From DATKSS01 sp035468355 (GTDB lineage: Bacteria; Chloroflexota; Dormibacteria; Dormibacterales; Dormibacteraceae), in assembly GCA_035468355.1 (NCBI GenBank), contig DATITA010000024.1:1-64000 (forward strand): a DNA stretch of 64,000 nucleotides. The letters run 5' to 3'. Positions 1 to 7,625 of this stretch are shown one piece after another. Each line of letters begins with the position of its first letter. The first letter of the stretch is position 1. Below the pieces are notes generated by a model. It was not told where the DNA came from. It made no database searches and saw only the letters and a program-made list of their open reading frames with translations. A program made the position numbers and the translations under genes.

Positions 1-164
1 GACCGTGATCATCGCCATGATGAGGATCGGAACCAACAGAGAAAGGGGTATGTACGAGTCGCACTGCGACCCTGTGCACCGGCTCGCGGCAACACGGAGC
101 AAGTGATAGGCGCCGAGCACAAGGAGAGCGAGAACCGCCCAGAGCCTGGTCGACGGCGCGACCT
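1..164 (-). CDS. Possible 3'-extending membrane protein, cut by window edge
   Basis: On the minus strand the bases after the stop of the next gene stay open to the window edge. In one frame they read as two hydrophobic helices (about WAVLALLVLGAYHLL and YIPLSLLVPILIMAMITV) split by a short Cys/Arg loop. No ATG, GTG or TTG start sits at the expected place near the upstream stop, so the start is unclear. If real, it is the fifth gene of the sigma-factor operon. The hydrophobic pattern is the only evidence and it may be non-coding. Confidence 0.3.
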
Positions 165-989
165 CTAGGTCTTGGGCATGAGGGCCTGGACCTCGGTCAT
201 CATGCGGCGCTGCAAGAGGAAAGAGGCGCCGTAGACCGCCCCGGCCAGCGCAGCGCCGACCAGCACCGCCACGGTCGCGTGGAGCAAAGATGGCTCGATC
301 GGCGCCAGCGCGACCGCGTCGTCGCCGATCACCGCGCCAAGAGCGAGCCCGAGCGGCGTCATCAGGGGAAGCAGCTGCAGCCGTTTCATGACCGGTGGCA
401 CCGGCGGCTCCACCCGCCCGACCATGCGCTGTCCCATCACCCCCACCGACCGGACGTGGCGAAGGTTGGGTGTGACGGTCAGGACGACGTTGACCTGGTT
501 GCCCGGCACCTGCTTGAGGCGCGCCGGCGGGACCAGGTACTGCTCGACGCCGCCGCGGGTCTGGACCATCATCATGCCCAGTCCCATCGAGGTGCTGACC
601 GAGCTTGCGCCGACCAGCTGGCCCTGGACGAGCCTGGCCTCAGCCTTCCGATCCTTGAGGGCGAGCATGAAGCCCGGGGCCACGAAGCTCGCGAGCAGCG
701 CGATCGGGAGCACCCATGCGATGGAGGCCGCGATCGCATCCGCCCAGCCGTACACAGGCGGCACGAATGCGAGCAGGACCGCGATGACCATCACGCAGAT
801 CACCGCCGCCGCCACCGAGATGTAGCCGACGCGCAGGACCAGCTCAGGCGCGTACCCCTGGAGCATCCCGCCCGACTGGACGAACCGCTCGCGCTGTTTG
901 CGGGTCGCGCCGGCGGCGTTGGACCCAGCCGGCTTGGGCTGAACCTTGCGCATCTGCTGGCGAACTTGCCTGACCTGTTTCTTACCCAT
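165..989 (-). CDS. Membrane protein with basic N-terminus, unknown function
   Basis: A 274-residue protein I do not recognise with certainty. It starts with about 45 very basic residues rich in Lys, Arg and Gln, then two hydrophobic helices (about residues 52-76 and 84-106). A soluble middle part follows, then two more helices near the C-terminus (about 205-223 and 233-258). The layout recalls actinobacterial DUF4191-type membrane proteins, but I would not name the family. The start ATG has a GGAAAGGGG ribosome-binding site and lies 9 bases after the DUF488 gene, so the two are co-transcribed, probably with the sigma factor upstream. Confidence 0.75.
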   Translation of the reverse strand: MGKKQVRQVRQQMRKVQPKPAGSNAAGATRKQRERFVQSGGMLQGYAPELVLRVGYISVAAAVICVMVIAVLLAFVPPVYGWADAIAASIAWVLPIALLASFVAPGFMLALKDRKAEARLVQGQLVGASSVSTSMGLGMMMVQTRGGVEQYLVPPARLKQVPGNQVNVVLTVTPNLRHVRSVGVMGQRMVGRVEPPVPPVMKRLQLLPLMTPLGLALGAVIGDDAVALAPIEPSLLHATVAVLVGAALAGAVYGASFLLQRRMMTEVQALMPKT

Positions 990-998
990 CCCCTTTCC

Positions 999-1535
999 TC
1001 AGATCGGGAGTGTATCCGGCGGCGCGTAGGTGATGCGGGAATCGGCGACTCGCGCGAAGGGCGTGATGGTGTGCCGCGCGGGCTGGGTCTTGCTGGTGAT
1101 GTGGCGCACCTCGACACCCCGGGCCGTGAGCGCGTCCGAGATCAAAGATCGGTGGCAGCGCCACGGCACCGCCTCGGCGCACATGATCGCGACCTCCTCG
1201 CCGCGGTTGCAAAAGCTCGACAACCTGTCGATGCCCTGCCAGAACTCGGACGTCTGCATGTAGTCGGCATAACCGCGAAAACCAACGTTGCGCCAGTGCG
1301 TGTTGATCGAATCCGCCCTCGGTTTGCGAAGACCGCCCAGCTCGGGCATGTGCACGTACTCAACGCGATGAGCCGGCAGCGAGCGCTCAAGGGCAGCTTT
1401 GACGAAATATGGCATCCGACGCGACGCCGGCACGGTCCGCACGTCGACCAGCAGCCCGACTTGGTGGTGGTGCAGCAGCTCGACCAGCTCGTCGAGCGAG
1501 CGGGTGGAATGCCCGATGGTGAGGATGCGGCGCAA
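999..1535 (-). CDS. DUF488 family protein
   Basis: A 178-residue protein with the DUF488 signatures: an N-terminal IGHSTRSLDELVELL, then LLVDVRTVPASRRMPYF, and a C-terminal CAEAVPWRCHRSLISDAL with two cysteines around a Trp-Arg pair. The biochemical role of the family is not established. The cysteines and basic residues suggest a nucleic-acid or metal link, but that is inference. It starts with TTG directly after the stop of the anti-sigma-like gene, so it belongs to the sigma-factor operon. Length is normal for the family. Confidence 0.85.
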   Translation of the reverse strand: MRRILTIGHSTRSLDELVELLHHHQVGLLVDVRTVPASRRMPYFVKAALERSLPAHRVEYVHMPELGGLRKPRADSINTHWRNVGFRGYADYMQTSEFWQGIDRLSSFCNRGEEVAIMCAEAVPWRCHRSLISDALTARGVEVRHITSKTQPARHTITPFARVADSRITYAPPDTLPI

Positions 1536-2756
1536 TTAGCTGCGGTGGGAGGGATCGACCGCGGGCACCAGCACCCGCTTCACGTACTGCACGCCGTCGA
1601 CCTGGAACGACCCCGAGAAAAGAAACGCCGGCTCGTAGAAGCTGTGATCACCGGCCGCGACCAGGGTGTAGACGAGCTCGGCGCTGGTCAGCTGGACGTT
1701 GACCGGCGCCACCGCGTCAGCCGCCGGCGGTGGTGAGGACGCGAGGGCGGCGCGCACCGCCTGGTCGCCGGTGATGATCGGATAGGAGGCCGAGGCGAGG
1801 CTGACCGGCAGCGGTCCCGCCACCAGGACGGGGCGCGTGCCGTTGAGGTCGACCTCCAGGCCGTAGGAGTTTCCGGCGCCGTCGACGAGGTTGGCCGGCC
1901 CGTATCCGGGCGCTTCGAACTGGCGGAGGAAGTGGACTTTCAGCTGGTCGGCTGGGCCGTCGACGCTGGTCGTGAACGGCCACTGCGGCGCGAGGCTGTG
2001 CTCGGCGAGAAACAGCTGGGCGATGTCGGCCGGCTGCGCCCCAGCGGCCGAAACTCCCGGCAGCGAGGCGTCGGTGAGAATGAAGTACGCCGGCTCCTGC
2101 GCCGGCGCCTGGACCGTGCCGCGGACGGTCAACGTGTAGTCGGATGCGGTGTACAGGCCGAGCTGCCCGGCGGGCCGGCGCTCGAGCGCGGCGCCGAGCG
2201 AGGCGGCGAACTGATCGGCGGAGGTGATGGACGGCTCCGAGTAGCGGAACACAGGGGCTGCTCCGATCGAGACGTCGAGCCGGCCCGTCCAGGTCAGCTT
2301 GACCGGGCCCAGGTACCTGGTGGCGGCGGGTGTAGGGGCGGTCTGGTTGTAAGAGGGCCCCTGGTCAGCGCCGGCGCGCGCGAACACAGGCGAGGGGAGA
2401 CGGCCAAACGAAACCACCGACCCGGCGGCGGATCTCCCCGCCTCTCCGTTCAGGGCGAGAGGGGCCGACGAGGTGGCGGCGCCTCCACGCCCCAGACCGC
2501 TCAAGTTGAACACGCCGACCCCGATCAGCACGACCAGCACCGCCGCGACGGACGCCAGCGGAACCGCCGGCACCGCCCGGATGCCCTGGACCAGGCCCGC
2601 GAGCGCGTCGCTCAAGCGGGTGGTGAACGGCCGGCGCGATTGCATGCGCAGCCACAGGTCGTCCTCGAACCCGGGACGCGGCCTCGTAGTCCCGAAGGCG
2701 TCGTCGAGCCGGCGCTGAAGCGCCTGCAGCTCGAGCTCGTCTTCCGGCTCGCTCAT
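1536..2756 (-). CDS. Membrane-anchored sigma-factor partner (putative anti-sigma)
   Basis: A 406-residue protein with a short acidic cytoplasmic N-terminus (about residues 1-55), one transmembrane helix (about 66-86) and a long extracytoplasmic part rich in Ala, Pro and Gly. The N-terminus has a helical segment (LQALQRRLDDAF) but no zinc-binding HxxxCxxC, so it is not a classical zinc anti-sigma factor. Its position decides the call: it follows the ECF sigma gene after 7 bases, with GAGGA before the ATG. By analogy the N-terminal part would hold the sigma factor and the outer part would sense an envelope signal. Both roles are inferred. Confidence 0.65.
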   Translation of the reverse strand: MSEPEDELELQALQRRLDDAFGTTRPRPGFEDDLWLRMQSRRPFTTRLSDALAGLVQGIRAVPAVPLASVAAVLVVLIGVGVFNLSGLGRGGAATSSAPLALNGEAGRSAAGSVVSFGRLPSPVFARAGADQGPSYNQTAPTPAATRYLGPVKLTWTGRLDVSIGAAPVFRYSEPSITSADQFAASLGAALERRPAGQLGLYTASDYTLTVRGTVQAPAQEPAYFILTDASLPGVSAAGAQPADIAQLFLAEHSLAPQWPFTTSVDGPADQLKVHFLRQFEAPGYGPANLVDGAGNSYGLEVDLNGTRPVLVAGPLPVSLASASYPIITGDQAVRAALASSPPPAADAVAPVNVQLTSAELVYTLVAAGDHSFYEPAFLFSGSFQVDGVQYVKRVLVPAVDPSHRS

Positions 2757-2763
2757 CGGGTCC

Positions 2764-3270
2764 TCACACCTCCTCCTTCTGAACCGAATCCTTCAACGCC
2801 TTCAGGGCCCTGTGGTACAGCATCTTGGCCGCGTCCTCGCTGCAGCTCATCAGGGTGCCGACCTCTTCGAAGCTGAGCCCGGAATGTCGCAGCGATATCG
2901 CATCGCGCTGGCGCTCGGGCAGGCGCGACACGTGTTCGAGCAGCGCCCGATACCTGATCCGCTCCTCCGCCTCTGCCGCCGGGTCCTCCTCCGCCTGCGG
3001 CTGGTGCTCGATCGTCCGGCGCAGGCGCTCGCGGCGGCCGTGGGCTCGAAAGTGATCGAGCGTGGCGTTGCGCGCGATGCGAAACAGCCATGCCGCCGGG
3101 GTCGTGTTTCGGGCCTCGAAGCGCGCGTAGGCCTGGTAGGCGTTCATGAACACCTGAGCCGTGATGTCCTCGGCGTCGGCCGGCGTCGCGACCTGGGACC
3201 GGATGTACGCGTAGATGCGACCGAGATAGTCCCGGTACAGGTCTTCGAAGGGCGCCCGGTCGGCGAGCAC
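2764..3270 (-). CDS. ECF-type RNA polymerase sigma factor
   Basis: A 168-residue sigma factor. Region 2 is FEDLYRDYLGRIYAYIRSQV through DAEDITAQVFMNAYQAYARF and AAWLFRIARNATLDHFR. Region 4 is LPERQRDAISLRHSGLSFEEVGTLMSCSEDAAKMLYHRALKAL. The open frame runs much further upstream but would overlap the glycerophosphodiesterase gene and reads as non-protein there. I chose the GTG at 3270 because it directly precedes region 2 and has a TACCAT hexamer 9 bases upstream. It heads the operon with the membrane partner and the DUF488 gene. Its target promoters cannot be told from the sequence. Confidence 0.88.
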   Translation of the reverse strand: MLADRAPFEDLYRDYLGRIYAYIRSQVATPADAEDITAQVFMNAYQAYARFEARNTTPAAWLFRIARNATLDHFRAHGRRERLRRTIEHQPQAEEDPAAEAEERIRYRALLEHVSRLPERQRDAISLRHSGLSFEEVGTLMSCSEDAAKMLYHRALKALKDSVQKEEV

Positions 3271-3279
3271 GGCCGGTTC

Positions 3280-3285
3280 ATGGTA
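3280..3285 (-). promoter_or_regulatory. -10 hexamer TACCAT, leaderless sigma gene
   Basis: TACCAT (minus strand) ends 9 bases before the GTG of the sigma-factor gene. No Shine-Dalgarno sequence lies between, so the mRNA would start at or within a few bases of the start codon. Confidence 0.45.
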
Positions 3286-3346
3286 GGTGCGCGGACCGAC
3301 TGGGGCACATTTGAGGCAACGCCGGCCGAGGCGCGCCTGTAACGGA

Positions 3347-4093
3347 TCAGGACCTGAGGGCTGCGCCGACCTCCACGGGACGGTTGCTGAAGATCGAGTC
3401 AGGCTTGCAATACTTGCACCACGCGATCGCAGCCTCGTCGTCGACCGGCCAGACGGCGACCGCTCCACCCGCGGCGTGCACCTCTTTGACCAGCTCGGGA
3501 TCGGTCGCGCCCCAGTGTGGAGAGTAGACATCGGCCCCGGCCTCGCGCATCATCGCCGCCGGGCGCAGCGGCCGCGCCCCCTCCAGGATGCCCAGCTGCA
3601 GCTTCGGCTCCATCTCGCGGAGGATGCGGATCGAGGGGTGGTGAAAGGAGATGACGGCGCATTCCTGGACCGCGCCGAGCTGGCGGAGCATGGCGAGGAG
3701 CTTCTCCTCGAGACCGGTGTACTGGAAAGGTATCTGCTTGATCTCGATCACGAGTCCGACCCTGCCGAGCGCCAGCTCGACGACCTCCTGGAGCAGAGGG
3801 ATACGCTCGCCCTGGCCGGCGTCCAGCTTGCGCAGGTCTGAAGCCGTGTGGTCGCGGACGAGGCCGGTGCCACTGGTCGTGCGTTCGAGCGTGTGATCGT
3901 GGATGACGACCAGCCGGCCGTCAGACGACAGGTGCACGTCGCACTCGACGAGGTCGCAGCCCGCCTCGATGGCGGAGCTGAATGAGCGCAGCGTGTTCTC
4001 AGGATTCGTCGCAGGGTTGCCGCGATGGCCGCCGAGCAGCGGGCGGCCGTCATCGTGCGCGGCCTCGTATCGAGCGCGGATGGAATGAGTCAA
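3347..4093 (-). CDS. Glycerophosphodiester phosphodiesterase
   Basis: A 248-residue GDPD-family enzyme that would release glycerol 3-phosphate from glycerophosphodiesters. The catalytic signatures are present: GGHRGNPATNPENTL with the family His-Arg and Glu, then DLVECDVHLSSDGRLVVIHDHTLERTT with the metal-binding Glu/Asp and second His, and VIEIK. There is no signal peptide, so it is probably cytoplasmic, like UgpQ. The start is a TTG with TAGACT 10 bases upstream and no ribosome-binding site. It sits before the sigma operon on the same strand with a 76-base gap. Confidence 0.92.
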   Translation of the reverse strand: MTHSIRARYEAAHDDGRPLLGGHRGNPATNPENTLRSFSSAIEAGCDLVECDVHLSSDGRLVVIHDHTLERTTSGTGLVRDHTASDLRKLDAGQGERIPLLQEVVELALGRVGLVIEIKQIPFQYTGLEEKLLAMLRQLGAVQECAVISFHHPSIRILREMEPKLQLGILEGARPLRPAAMMREAGADVYSPHWGATDPELVKEVHAAGGAVAVWPVDDEAAIAWCKYCKPDSIFSNRPVEVGAALRS

Positions 4094-4103
4094 ATCGCCG
4101 AGC

Positions 4104-4109
4104 AGTCTA
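4104..4109 (-). promoter_or_regulatory. -10 hexamer TAGACT before GDPD gene
   Basis: TAGACT on the minus strand lies 10 bases before the TTG start of the glycerophosphodiesterase gene, giving a leaderless or near-leaderless transcript. Confidence 0.4.
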
Positions 4110-4193
4110 ACTGCGCGCGGTCGTCAATCCGGCGCCAACGCCGCCCATCAACTTGTTCCGAGGACATTGAGCAATTGCTTTCGATGGTCGGCG

Positions 4194-4216
4194 TTTGTTC
4201 GCTGATCGCTAACAAA
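4194..4216. promoter_or_regulatory. Inverted repeat TTTGTT-11-AACAAA, possible operator
   Basis: TTTGTT (4194-4199) and AACAAA (4211-4216) are perfect inverted copies spaced by 11 bases. They lie about 20 bases upstream of the -10 hexamer of the MoxR-like gene, where a repressor or activator could act. The protein that might bind is unknown. Confidence 0.35.
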
Positions 4217-4235
4217 GAACTCATCCTCTCTTGTC

Positions 4236-4241
4236 TATAGT
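4236..4241 (+). promoter_or_regulatory. -10 hexamer TATAGT, leaderless MoxR-like gene
   Basis: TATAGT followed by six bases and then the GTG start. With the usual 6-7 base distance from a -10 hexamer to the start of RNA, transcription would begin exactly at the start codon. Confidence 0.55.
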
Positions 4242-4247
4242 GCAGGG

Positions 4248-5645
4248 GTGGCGACAGCTCGGCCCCGGACCATCGCGGAGCTTCGCGCCAGTGGGCACCA
4301 GCACGAGACGGTCAAGCAGGAGATGCGTCGCAACCTCATCGCGCGGCTGCGCTCGGGGGAGCCACTGCTCGCGGGCATCGTCGGGTACGACGATACGGTG
4401 CTGCCGCAGCTCGCCAACGCGGTCATTTCGGGCCACGACGTCATCATTCTCGGCGAGCGCGGTCAGGCCAAGAGCCGCATCATGCGTTCGCTCGTCTCCC
4501 TGCTTGACGAACGCGTGCCCGCGATCGCGGGCTGCGAGGTCAACGACCACCCTTACGCGCCGATCTGCCGCCGCTGCCTCGATCTGCTGGAGAAGCACGG
4601 AGACTCTGTCGAGATAGCCTGGATCGAGCGCGACCGGCGCTACGGCGAGAAGCTGGCCACCCCTGACATCTCGATCGCCGACCTCATCGGCGAGGTCGAC
4701 CCGATCAAGGTTGCGGAGGGCCGTTACCTGTCCGACGAGCTGACCATCCACTATGGCCTGCTGCCGCGCACGAACCGCGGGATCTTCGGCATCAACGAGC
4801 TGCCCGACCTTGCCGAGCGTATCCAGGTCGGCCTACTCAACATCATGGAAGAAAAGGACGTGCAGATCCGCGGCTATCGCGTGCGGCTGCCGCTCGACCT
4901 GTTCGTGATCGCGAGCGCCAACCCCGAGGATTACACGTCACGTGGCCGCATCATCACCCCGCTCAAAGACCGCTTCGGGTCGCAGGTGCGCACTCACTAT
5001 CCGCTGACCATCGGCGAAGAGATGCAGATCATGGAGTCGGAGAGGCATCCCGTCCCCGCGGACTTCGAGCTCGTCTTCCCGTCTTTTATGAAGGAGATCG
5101 TCGCCGAGCTCACGCACCTCGCACGGCGCAGCCCCCACATCTCACAGTCGTCAGGCGTCTCGGTGCGCATGTCCATCGCAAACTTCGAGAACCTCGCTAG
5201 CAATGCGGTGCGGCGCGCGGCCCGGTTGGGCGAGTCCCTCGCCGTCCCTCGCATCACCGACCTCGCATTCCTCGCGTCATCGACCGCGGGTCGCGTCGAG
5301 ATCGAAGCACTCGACGAAGGGAAGGAGGAGCAGGTGCTGGCGCGCCTCGAGCGCGGCGCGGTGAGCGCCGTGTTCAGCCGGCATTTCTCGGCCGCGCAGT
5401 TCGAGAGCATCGTGTCGCGGTTCGAAGAGGGCAGCATGCTCGAGGTCGGCGAGGGCATCGCCGCGCGCACGTACACGCGAGCGATCGGCGACCTTCCCGA
5501 GCTTGCCAGCGCATTGAAGAAACTCGGCCTACCCGACCGCCCCGAGGTTCGCGCCTCGGTCATCGAGTTCCTTCTCGAGGGGCTGCACCTGAACAAGCGC
5601 CTCAACAAAGACGAAGTGGACGGTAAGGCTGTTTATCGCCGCTGA
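4248..5645 (+). CDS. MoxR/magnesium-chelatase-like AAA+ ATPase
   Basis: A 465-residue AAA+ protein. Walker A is GERGQAKS (residues 69-76), Walker B lies in RGIFGINELPDL (about 177-188), and VIASANPEDYTSRGRIITPLKDRFG carries sensor 1 and an arginine-finger region. Unusually, an insert after Walker A holds three cysteines (C96, C107, C110; CEVNDHPYAPICRRC), which may bind a metal. Family members act as ATP-driven chaperones, usually with a von Willebrand-A partner encoded next door. No such partner is here. Instead, a 3' scar follows that repeats the last codons of this gene. The start is a leaderless-type GTG. Confidence 0.85.
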   Translation: MATARPRTIAELRASGHQHETVKQEMRRNLIARLRSGEPLLAGIVGYDDTVLPQLANAVISGHDVIILGERGQAKSRIMRSLVSLLDERVPAIAGCEVNDHPYAPICRRCLDLLEKHGDSVEIAWIERDRRYGEKLATPDISIADLIGEVDPIKVAEGRYLSDELTIHYGLLPRTNRGIFGINELPDLAERIQVGLLNIMEEKDVQIRGYRVRLPLDLFVIASANPEDYTSRGRIITPLKDRFGSQVRTHYPLTIGEEMQIMESERHPVPADFELVFPSFMKEIVAELTHLARRSPHISQSSGVSVRMSIANFENLASNAVRRAARLGESLAVPRITDLAFLASSTAGRVEIEALDEGKEEQVLARLERGAVSAVFSRHFSAAQFESIVSRFEEGSMLEVGEGIAARTYTRAIGDLPELASALKKLGLPDRPEVRASVIEFLLEGLHLNKRLNKDEVDGKAVYRR

Positions 5646-5661
5646 AAGCAACACCCGGGGT

Positions 5662-5688
5662 CCCCACGAAATCGAAGATTTCGTGGGG
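5662..5688. repeat. Perfect 12-bp hairpin downstream of MoxR-like gene
   Basis: CCCCACGAAATC (5662-5673), three-base loop GAA, then GATTTCGTGGGG (5677-5688) form a perfect stem. No T-tract follows, so it is not a standard terminator. It separates the real end of the MoxR-like gene from the duplicated tail at 5695-5730. It could be an mRNA 3'-end stabiliser or the remnant of a small palindromic element. Confidence 0.6.
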
Positions 5689-5694
5689 TGGGAA

Positions 5695-5730
5695 GACGAG
5701 GTCGATGGGAAGGCGATCTACCGGCGCTAG
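5695..5730 (+). pseudogene. Duplicate 3' end of the MoxR-like gene (scar)
   Basis: These 12 codons read DEVDGKAIYRR plus a stop. The true gene end at 5610-5645 reads DEVDGKAVYRR plus a stop. The protein match is 10 of 11, but most third positions differ (GAA/GAG, GTG/GTC, GAC/GAT, GGT/GGG, GCT/GCG, TAT/TAC, CGC/CGG). So the two tails are old homologues, not a fresh duplication. Either a paralogue was deleted, or the gene body was replaced by a divergent copy, leaving the resident tail behind. Confidence 0.7.
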
Positions 5731-5755
5731 CGTTCGCCCGGTACCCGGCGAAACC

Positions 5756-5941
5756 TCAGCTCTGTGACGAGTAGATCCAGGCGAAGCCGATCACGATGAT
5801 GGCGACGAGCGCGAACACCAGGAGCTCTACCCTGATCGCGATTCCCACCAACCTGCGGGCACGGCGCGTGCGAGTGCCGCACCGCTCGCAGTAGGAGGCA
5901 TCCGGTTCGAGGTTCGAACCGCACCTTTCGCACGCAGCCAT
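5756..5941 (-). CDS. Small zinc-ribbon membrane protein
   Basis: A 61-residue protein with CERCGSNLEPDASYCERCG at residues 4-22, a four-cysteine zinc ribbon of the CxxC-x12-CxxC type. A basic linker follows, then one transmembrane helix (about 37-57). Such proteins are common and mostly uncharacterised. The open frame continues far upstream, antisense to two other genes, but only this ATG-initiated part looks like protein. It is divergent from the DinB gene with 39 bases between them. Confidence 0.7.
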   Translation of the reverse strand: MAACERCGSNLEPDASYCERCGTRTRRARRLVGIAIRVELLVFALVAIIVIGFAWIYSSQS

Positions 5942-5967
5942 TACCTGGGCCACCGCGGTTGAGTATG

Positions 5968-5973
5968 TACTGT
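5968..5973 (+). promoter_or_regulatory. -10 hexamer TACTGT, leaderless DinB-family gene
   Basis: TACTGT lies 7 bases before the ATG at 5981. This spacing favours the ATG over the in-frame GTG at 5978 as the start. Confidence 0.4.
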
Positions 5974-5980
5974 TGAGGTG

Positions 5981-6499
5981 ATGGAACTCCACGAGGAGAT
6001 GTCGGCCGCCGACGCTGTGCTGCTGATGAGCTCCGTGCCGGAGCACATCAGCGACCTGGCCTACGGGCTGGACGAGGCCCGGCTGCGCTACCGACACGGG
6101 CCCGCGTTCCCGACGCTCGGCTCGCTGATTGCACACCTGCTCGATTCCGGCACCAAGGTCGATGGTCTCTTGCGGCGAACGCACCTGGAAGGCAAGAGCA
6201 CCGCCGACGTTCGCGCGACCATCGACCCCGTGCACGACCAGGTTCTCGACCGCCCCCTGCAGGAGGCGCTCGAAGACTTTGCCCGTGTGCGCCGGCGGAC
6301 CGTGGATTTGCTGCACGGCTGGGGCAAGGTCGAGTGGGAGCGAACGATCACGGACCCCCGGGGCGGAGAGGTCAGCCTGCTCGACGTGTGCCGCCTCGTA
6401 GCACGGCACGAAATGAGCCACATCGGGCAGCTTCGCAACCTCACCGCTCTTTTGCCCGAGCCTGAGGACCTCGGCCCAGTCCCCCCGATCATCCGGTAG
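5981..6499 (+). CDS. DinB-family (DfsB-like) four-helix protein
   Basis: A 172-residue protein of the DinB/DfsB fold, a four-helix bundle that usually holds a divalent metal through three histidines. Candidates here are H52 (SLIAHLLDSG) near the end of helix 2 and the pair in VARHEMSHIGQLRNLTALL (about residues 146-152). That last motif is typical of this family. Members act as thiol transferases or metal-dependent hydrolases, and the substrate is unknown here. It is followed after 15 bases by the EVE-domain gene. Confidence 0.85.
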   Translation: MELHEEMSAADAVLLMSSVPEHISDLAYGLDEARLRYRHGPAFPTLGSLIAHLLDSGTKVDGLLRRTHLEGKSTADVRATIDPVHDQVLDRPLQEALEDFARVRRRTVDLLHGWGKVEWERTITDPRGGEVSLLDVCRLVARHEMSHIGQLRNLTALLPEPEDLGPVPPIIR

Positions 6500-6514
6500 G
6501 ACGACAATTCGCCC

Positions 6515-7099
6515 ATGGCCGACAACGTCGAGGAGACTCAACCGCCCGAGCAGTCGGGGCCGCCGTCGGATCGGCCCGCCAGAGCCGGCCGGTCCAAGCG
6601 CAAGCGCAAGTCCGGAGGCGGGGGTGGAGGCCGCTCGGCCCAGTACTGGATGATCGTCAGCTCGCCCGACAACTTTCGCAAGACGCGCGAGCACGCATAC
6701 AGCATCCAGGGGCTGAAGAGTCGACACCGCCGGCGAGTCGAGACGATGCACGTCGGTGACCGGGTGCTCTACTACATCACAGGGCGGATGGCCTTTGCCG
6801 CGACCGTCACGGTGGGATCGCCCATGTATGAGGACCACACCCCGATCTGGAGGTCGACGCGCCGCGACGAGGACTACCCGTGGCGCGTTCACATCAGGCC
6901 CGACTTCGTGCTCGACGAGGCCGACTGGGTCCCCGCCAAAGACCTCGCGTACCGCCTCGACTACGTCCGCAAGTGGCCGCCCGAGCACTGGACGCTGGCT
7001 TTCCAGGGGCACATCCACGCGCTGCCCAAAAACGACTTTGCGATCGTCGAGGACGAGATCGCTCGCAGCGCCAGGCGCCGTAAGCCACTGGCCGGCTAG
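6515..7099 (+). CDS. EVE-domain protein
   Basis: A 194-residue protein. Residues 1-42 are a disordered, highly basic tail (RSKRKRKSGGGGGG). From about residue 43 the EVE fold begins: YWMIVSSPDNFRKTREHAYSIQGLKSRHRRRVETMHVGDRVLYYITG. EVE is a PUA/YTH-like fold that reads modified bases in DNA or RNA. Stand-alone EVE proteins are often linked to restriction and RNA-modification biology. The basic tail supports nucleic-acid binding. No restriction or modification gene is next to it. It follows the DinB gene and precedes a membrane protein by 10 bases. Confidence 0.88.
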   Translation: MADNVEETQPPEQSGPPSDRPARAGRSKRKRKSGGGGGGRSAQYWMIVSSPDNFRKTREHAYSIQGLKSRHRRRVETMHVGDRVLYYITGRMAFAATVTVGSPMYEDHTPIWRSTRRDEDYPWRVHIRPDFVLDEADWVPAKDLAYRLDYVRKWPPEHWTLAFQGHIHALPKNDFAIVEDEIARSARRRKPLAG

Positions 7100-7109
7100 C
7101 CGCGCCGGC

Positions 7110-7586
7110 GTGGCCACGCTCAGGAAGCTCTACACGTTTCATTTTCAGAGCGAGCGCAGGGAGCGCCTGTTCCTGGCATCTCTCGGATTCCTCGCGACCT
7201 TTGGCATCGTGCGCGCACTCACGCACATGATTCGCGCCGGCGTGGGGCCGTTCCACAACGTGACCTCAGGCGGCTTGCACATCCATCACCTGGTCTGGGG
7301 CATCCTGATCCTGCTCCTGGTGGGCTACGTGTGGCTCATCGAGGAGGGCGTCGGCTCGGGCTGGACGGCGAGCCTGACGGCGATTGCGTTCGGCATCGGC
7401 GCCGCCCTGACACTGGACGAGTTCGCCCTGTGGCTCAACTTGCAGGACGTCTACTGGCAGGGCGCAGGTCGCGAAAGCATCGACGCGGTCGTCGTCTTCG
7501 CCGCTGTGCTCTCGGCCGGGATCTGGGGCGGCCCATTCGTGGGGGCCTTGGCCACCCACCTCTGGCGCCGAGCCAAAGCGACATGA
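7110..7586 (+). CDS. Integral membrane protein with His-rich loop
   Basis: A 158-residue protein with four predicted membrane helices. Between helices 1 and 2 there is a conserved-looking loop GGLHIHHLVWGI (about residues 53-64). The same His-His pattern is familiar from uncharacterised actinobacterial and Chloroflexi membrane proteins, where it may bind a metal. The function is unknown. I chose the GTG at 7110 because the longer open frame upstream is out-of-frame EVE coding sequence. It is 10 bases after the EVE gene, so likely co-transcribed. Confidence 0.7.
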   Translation: MATLRKLYTFHFQSERRERLFLASLGFLATFGIVRALTHMIRAGVGPFHNVTSGGLHIHHLVWGILILLLVGYVWLIEEGVGSGWTASLTAIAFGIGAALTLDEFALWLNLQDVYWQGAGRESIDAVVVFAAVLSAGIWGGPFVGALATHLWRRAKAT

Positions 7587-7625
7587 ACGTGTCACAAATC
7601 CGCCCTCGGCGGTGCTTGATCTGTA

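Noticed and set aside
279..1736. 485-residue plus-strand open frame
   Set aside because: It is antisense to the membrane-protein and DUF488 genes, has a shadow-like His/Arg/Asp-rich composition and no recognisable domain. Similar long frames at 15261-17024, 17637-19604 and 42080-42818 were rejected for the same reason.
3271..3531. N-terminal extension of the first sigma factor
   Set aside because: It overlaps the glycerophosphodiesterase gene and is low-complexity Ser/Arg sequence without sigma-factor similarity.
5662..5688. Intrinsic terminator for the MoxR-like gene
   Set aside because: The stem is perfect but followed by TGGGAAG, not by a run of T.
5942..7117. Long upstream extension of the zinc-ribbon protein
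   Set aside because: It is antisense to the DinB and EVE genes. Only the last 61 residues look like protein.
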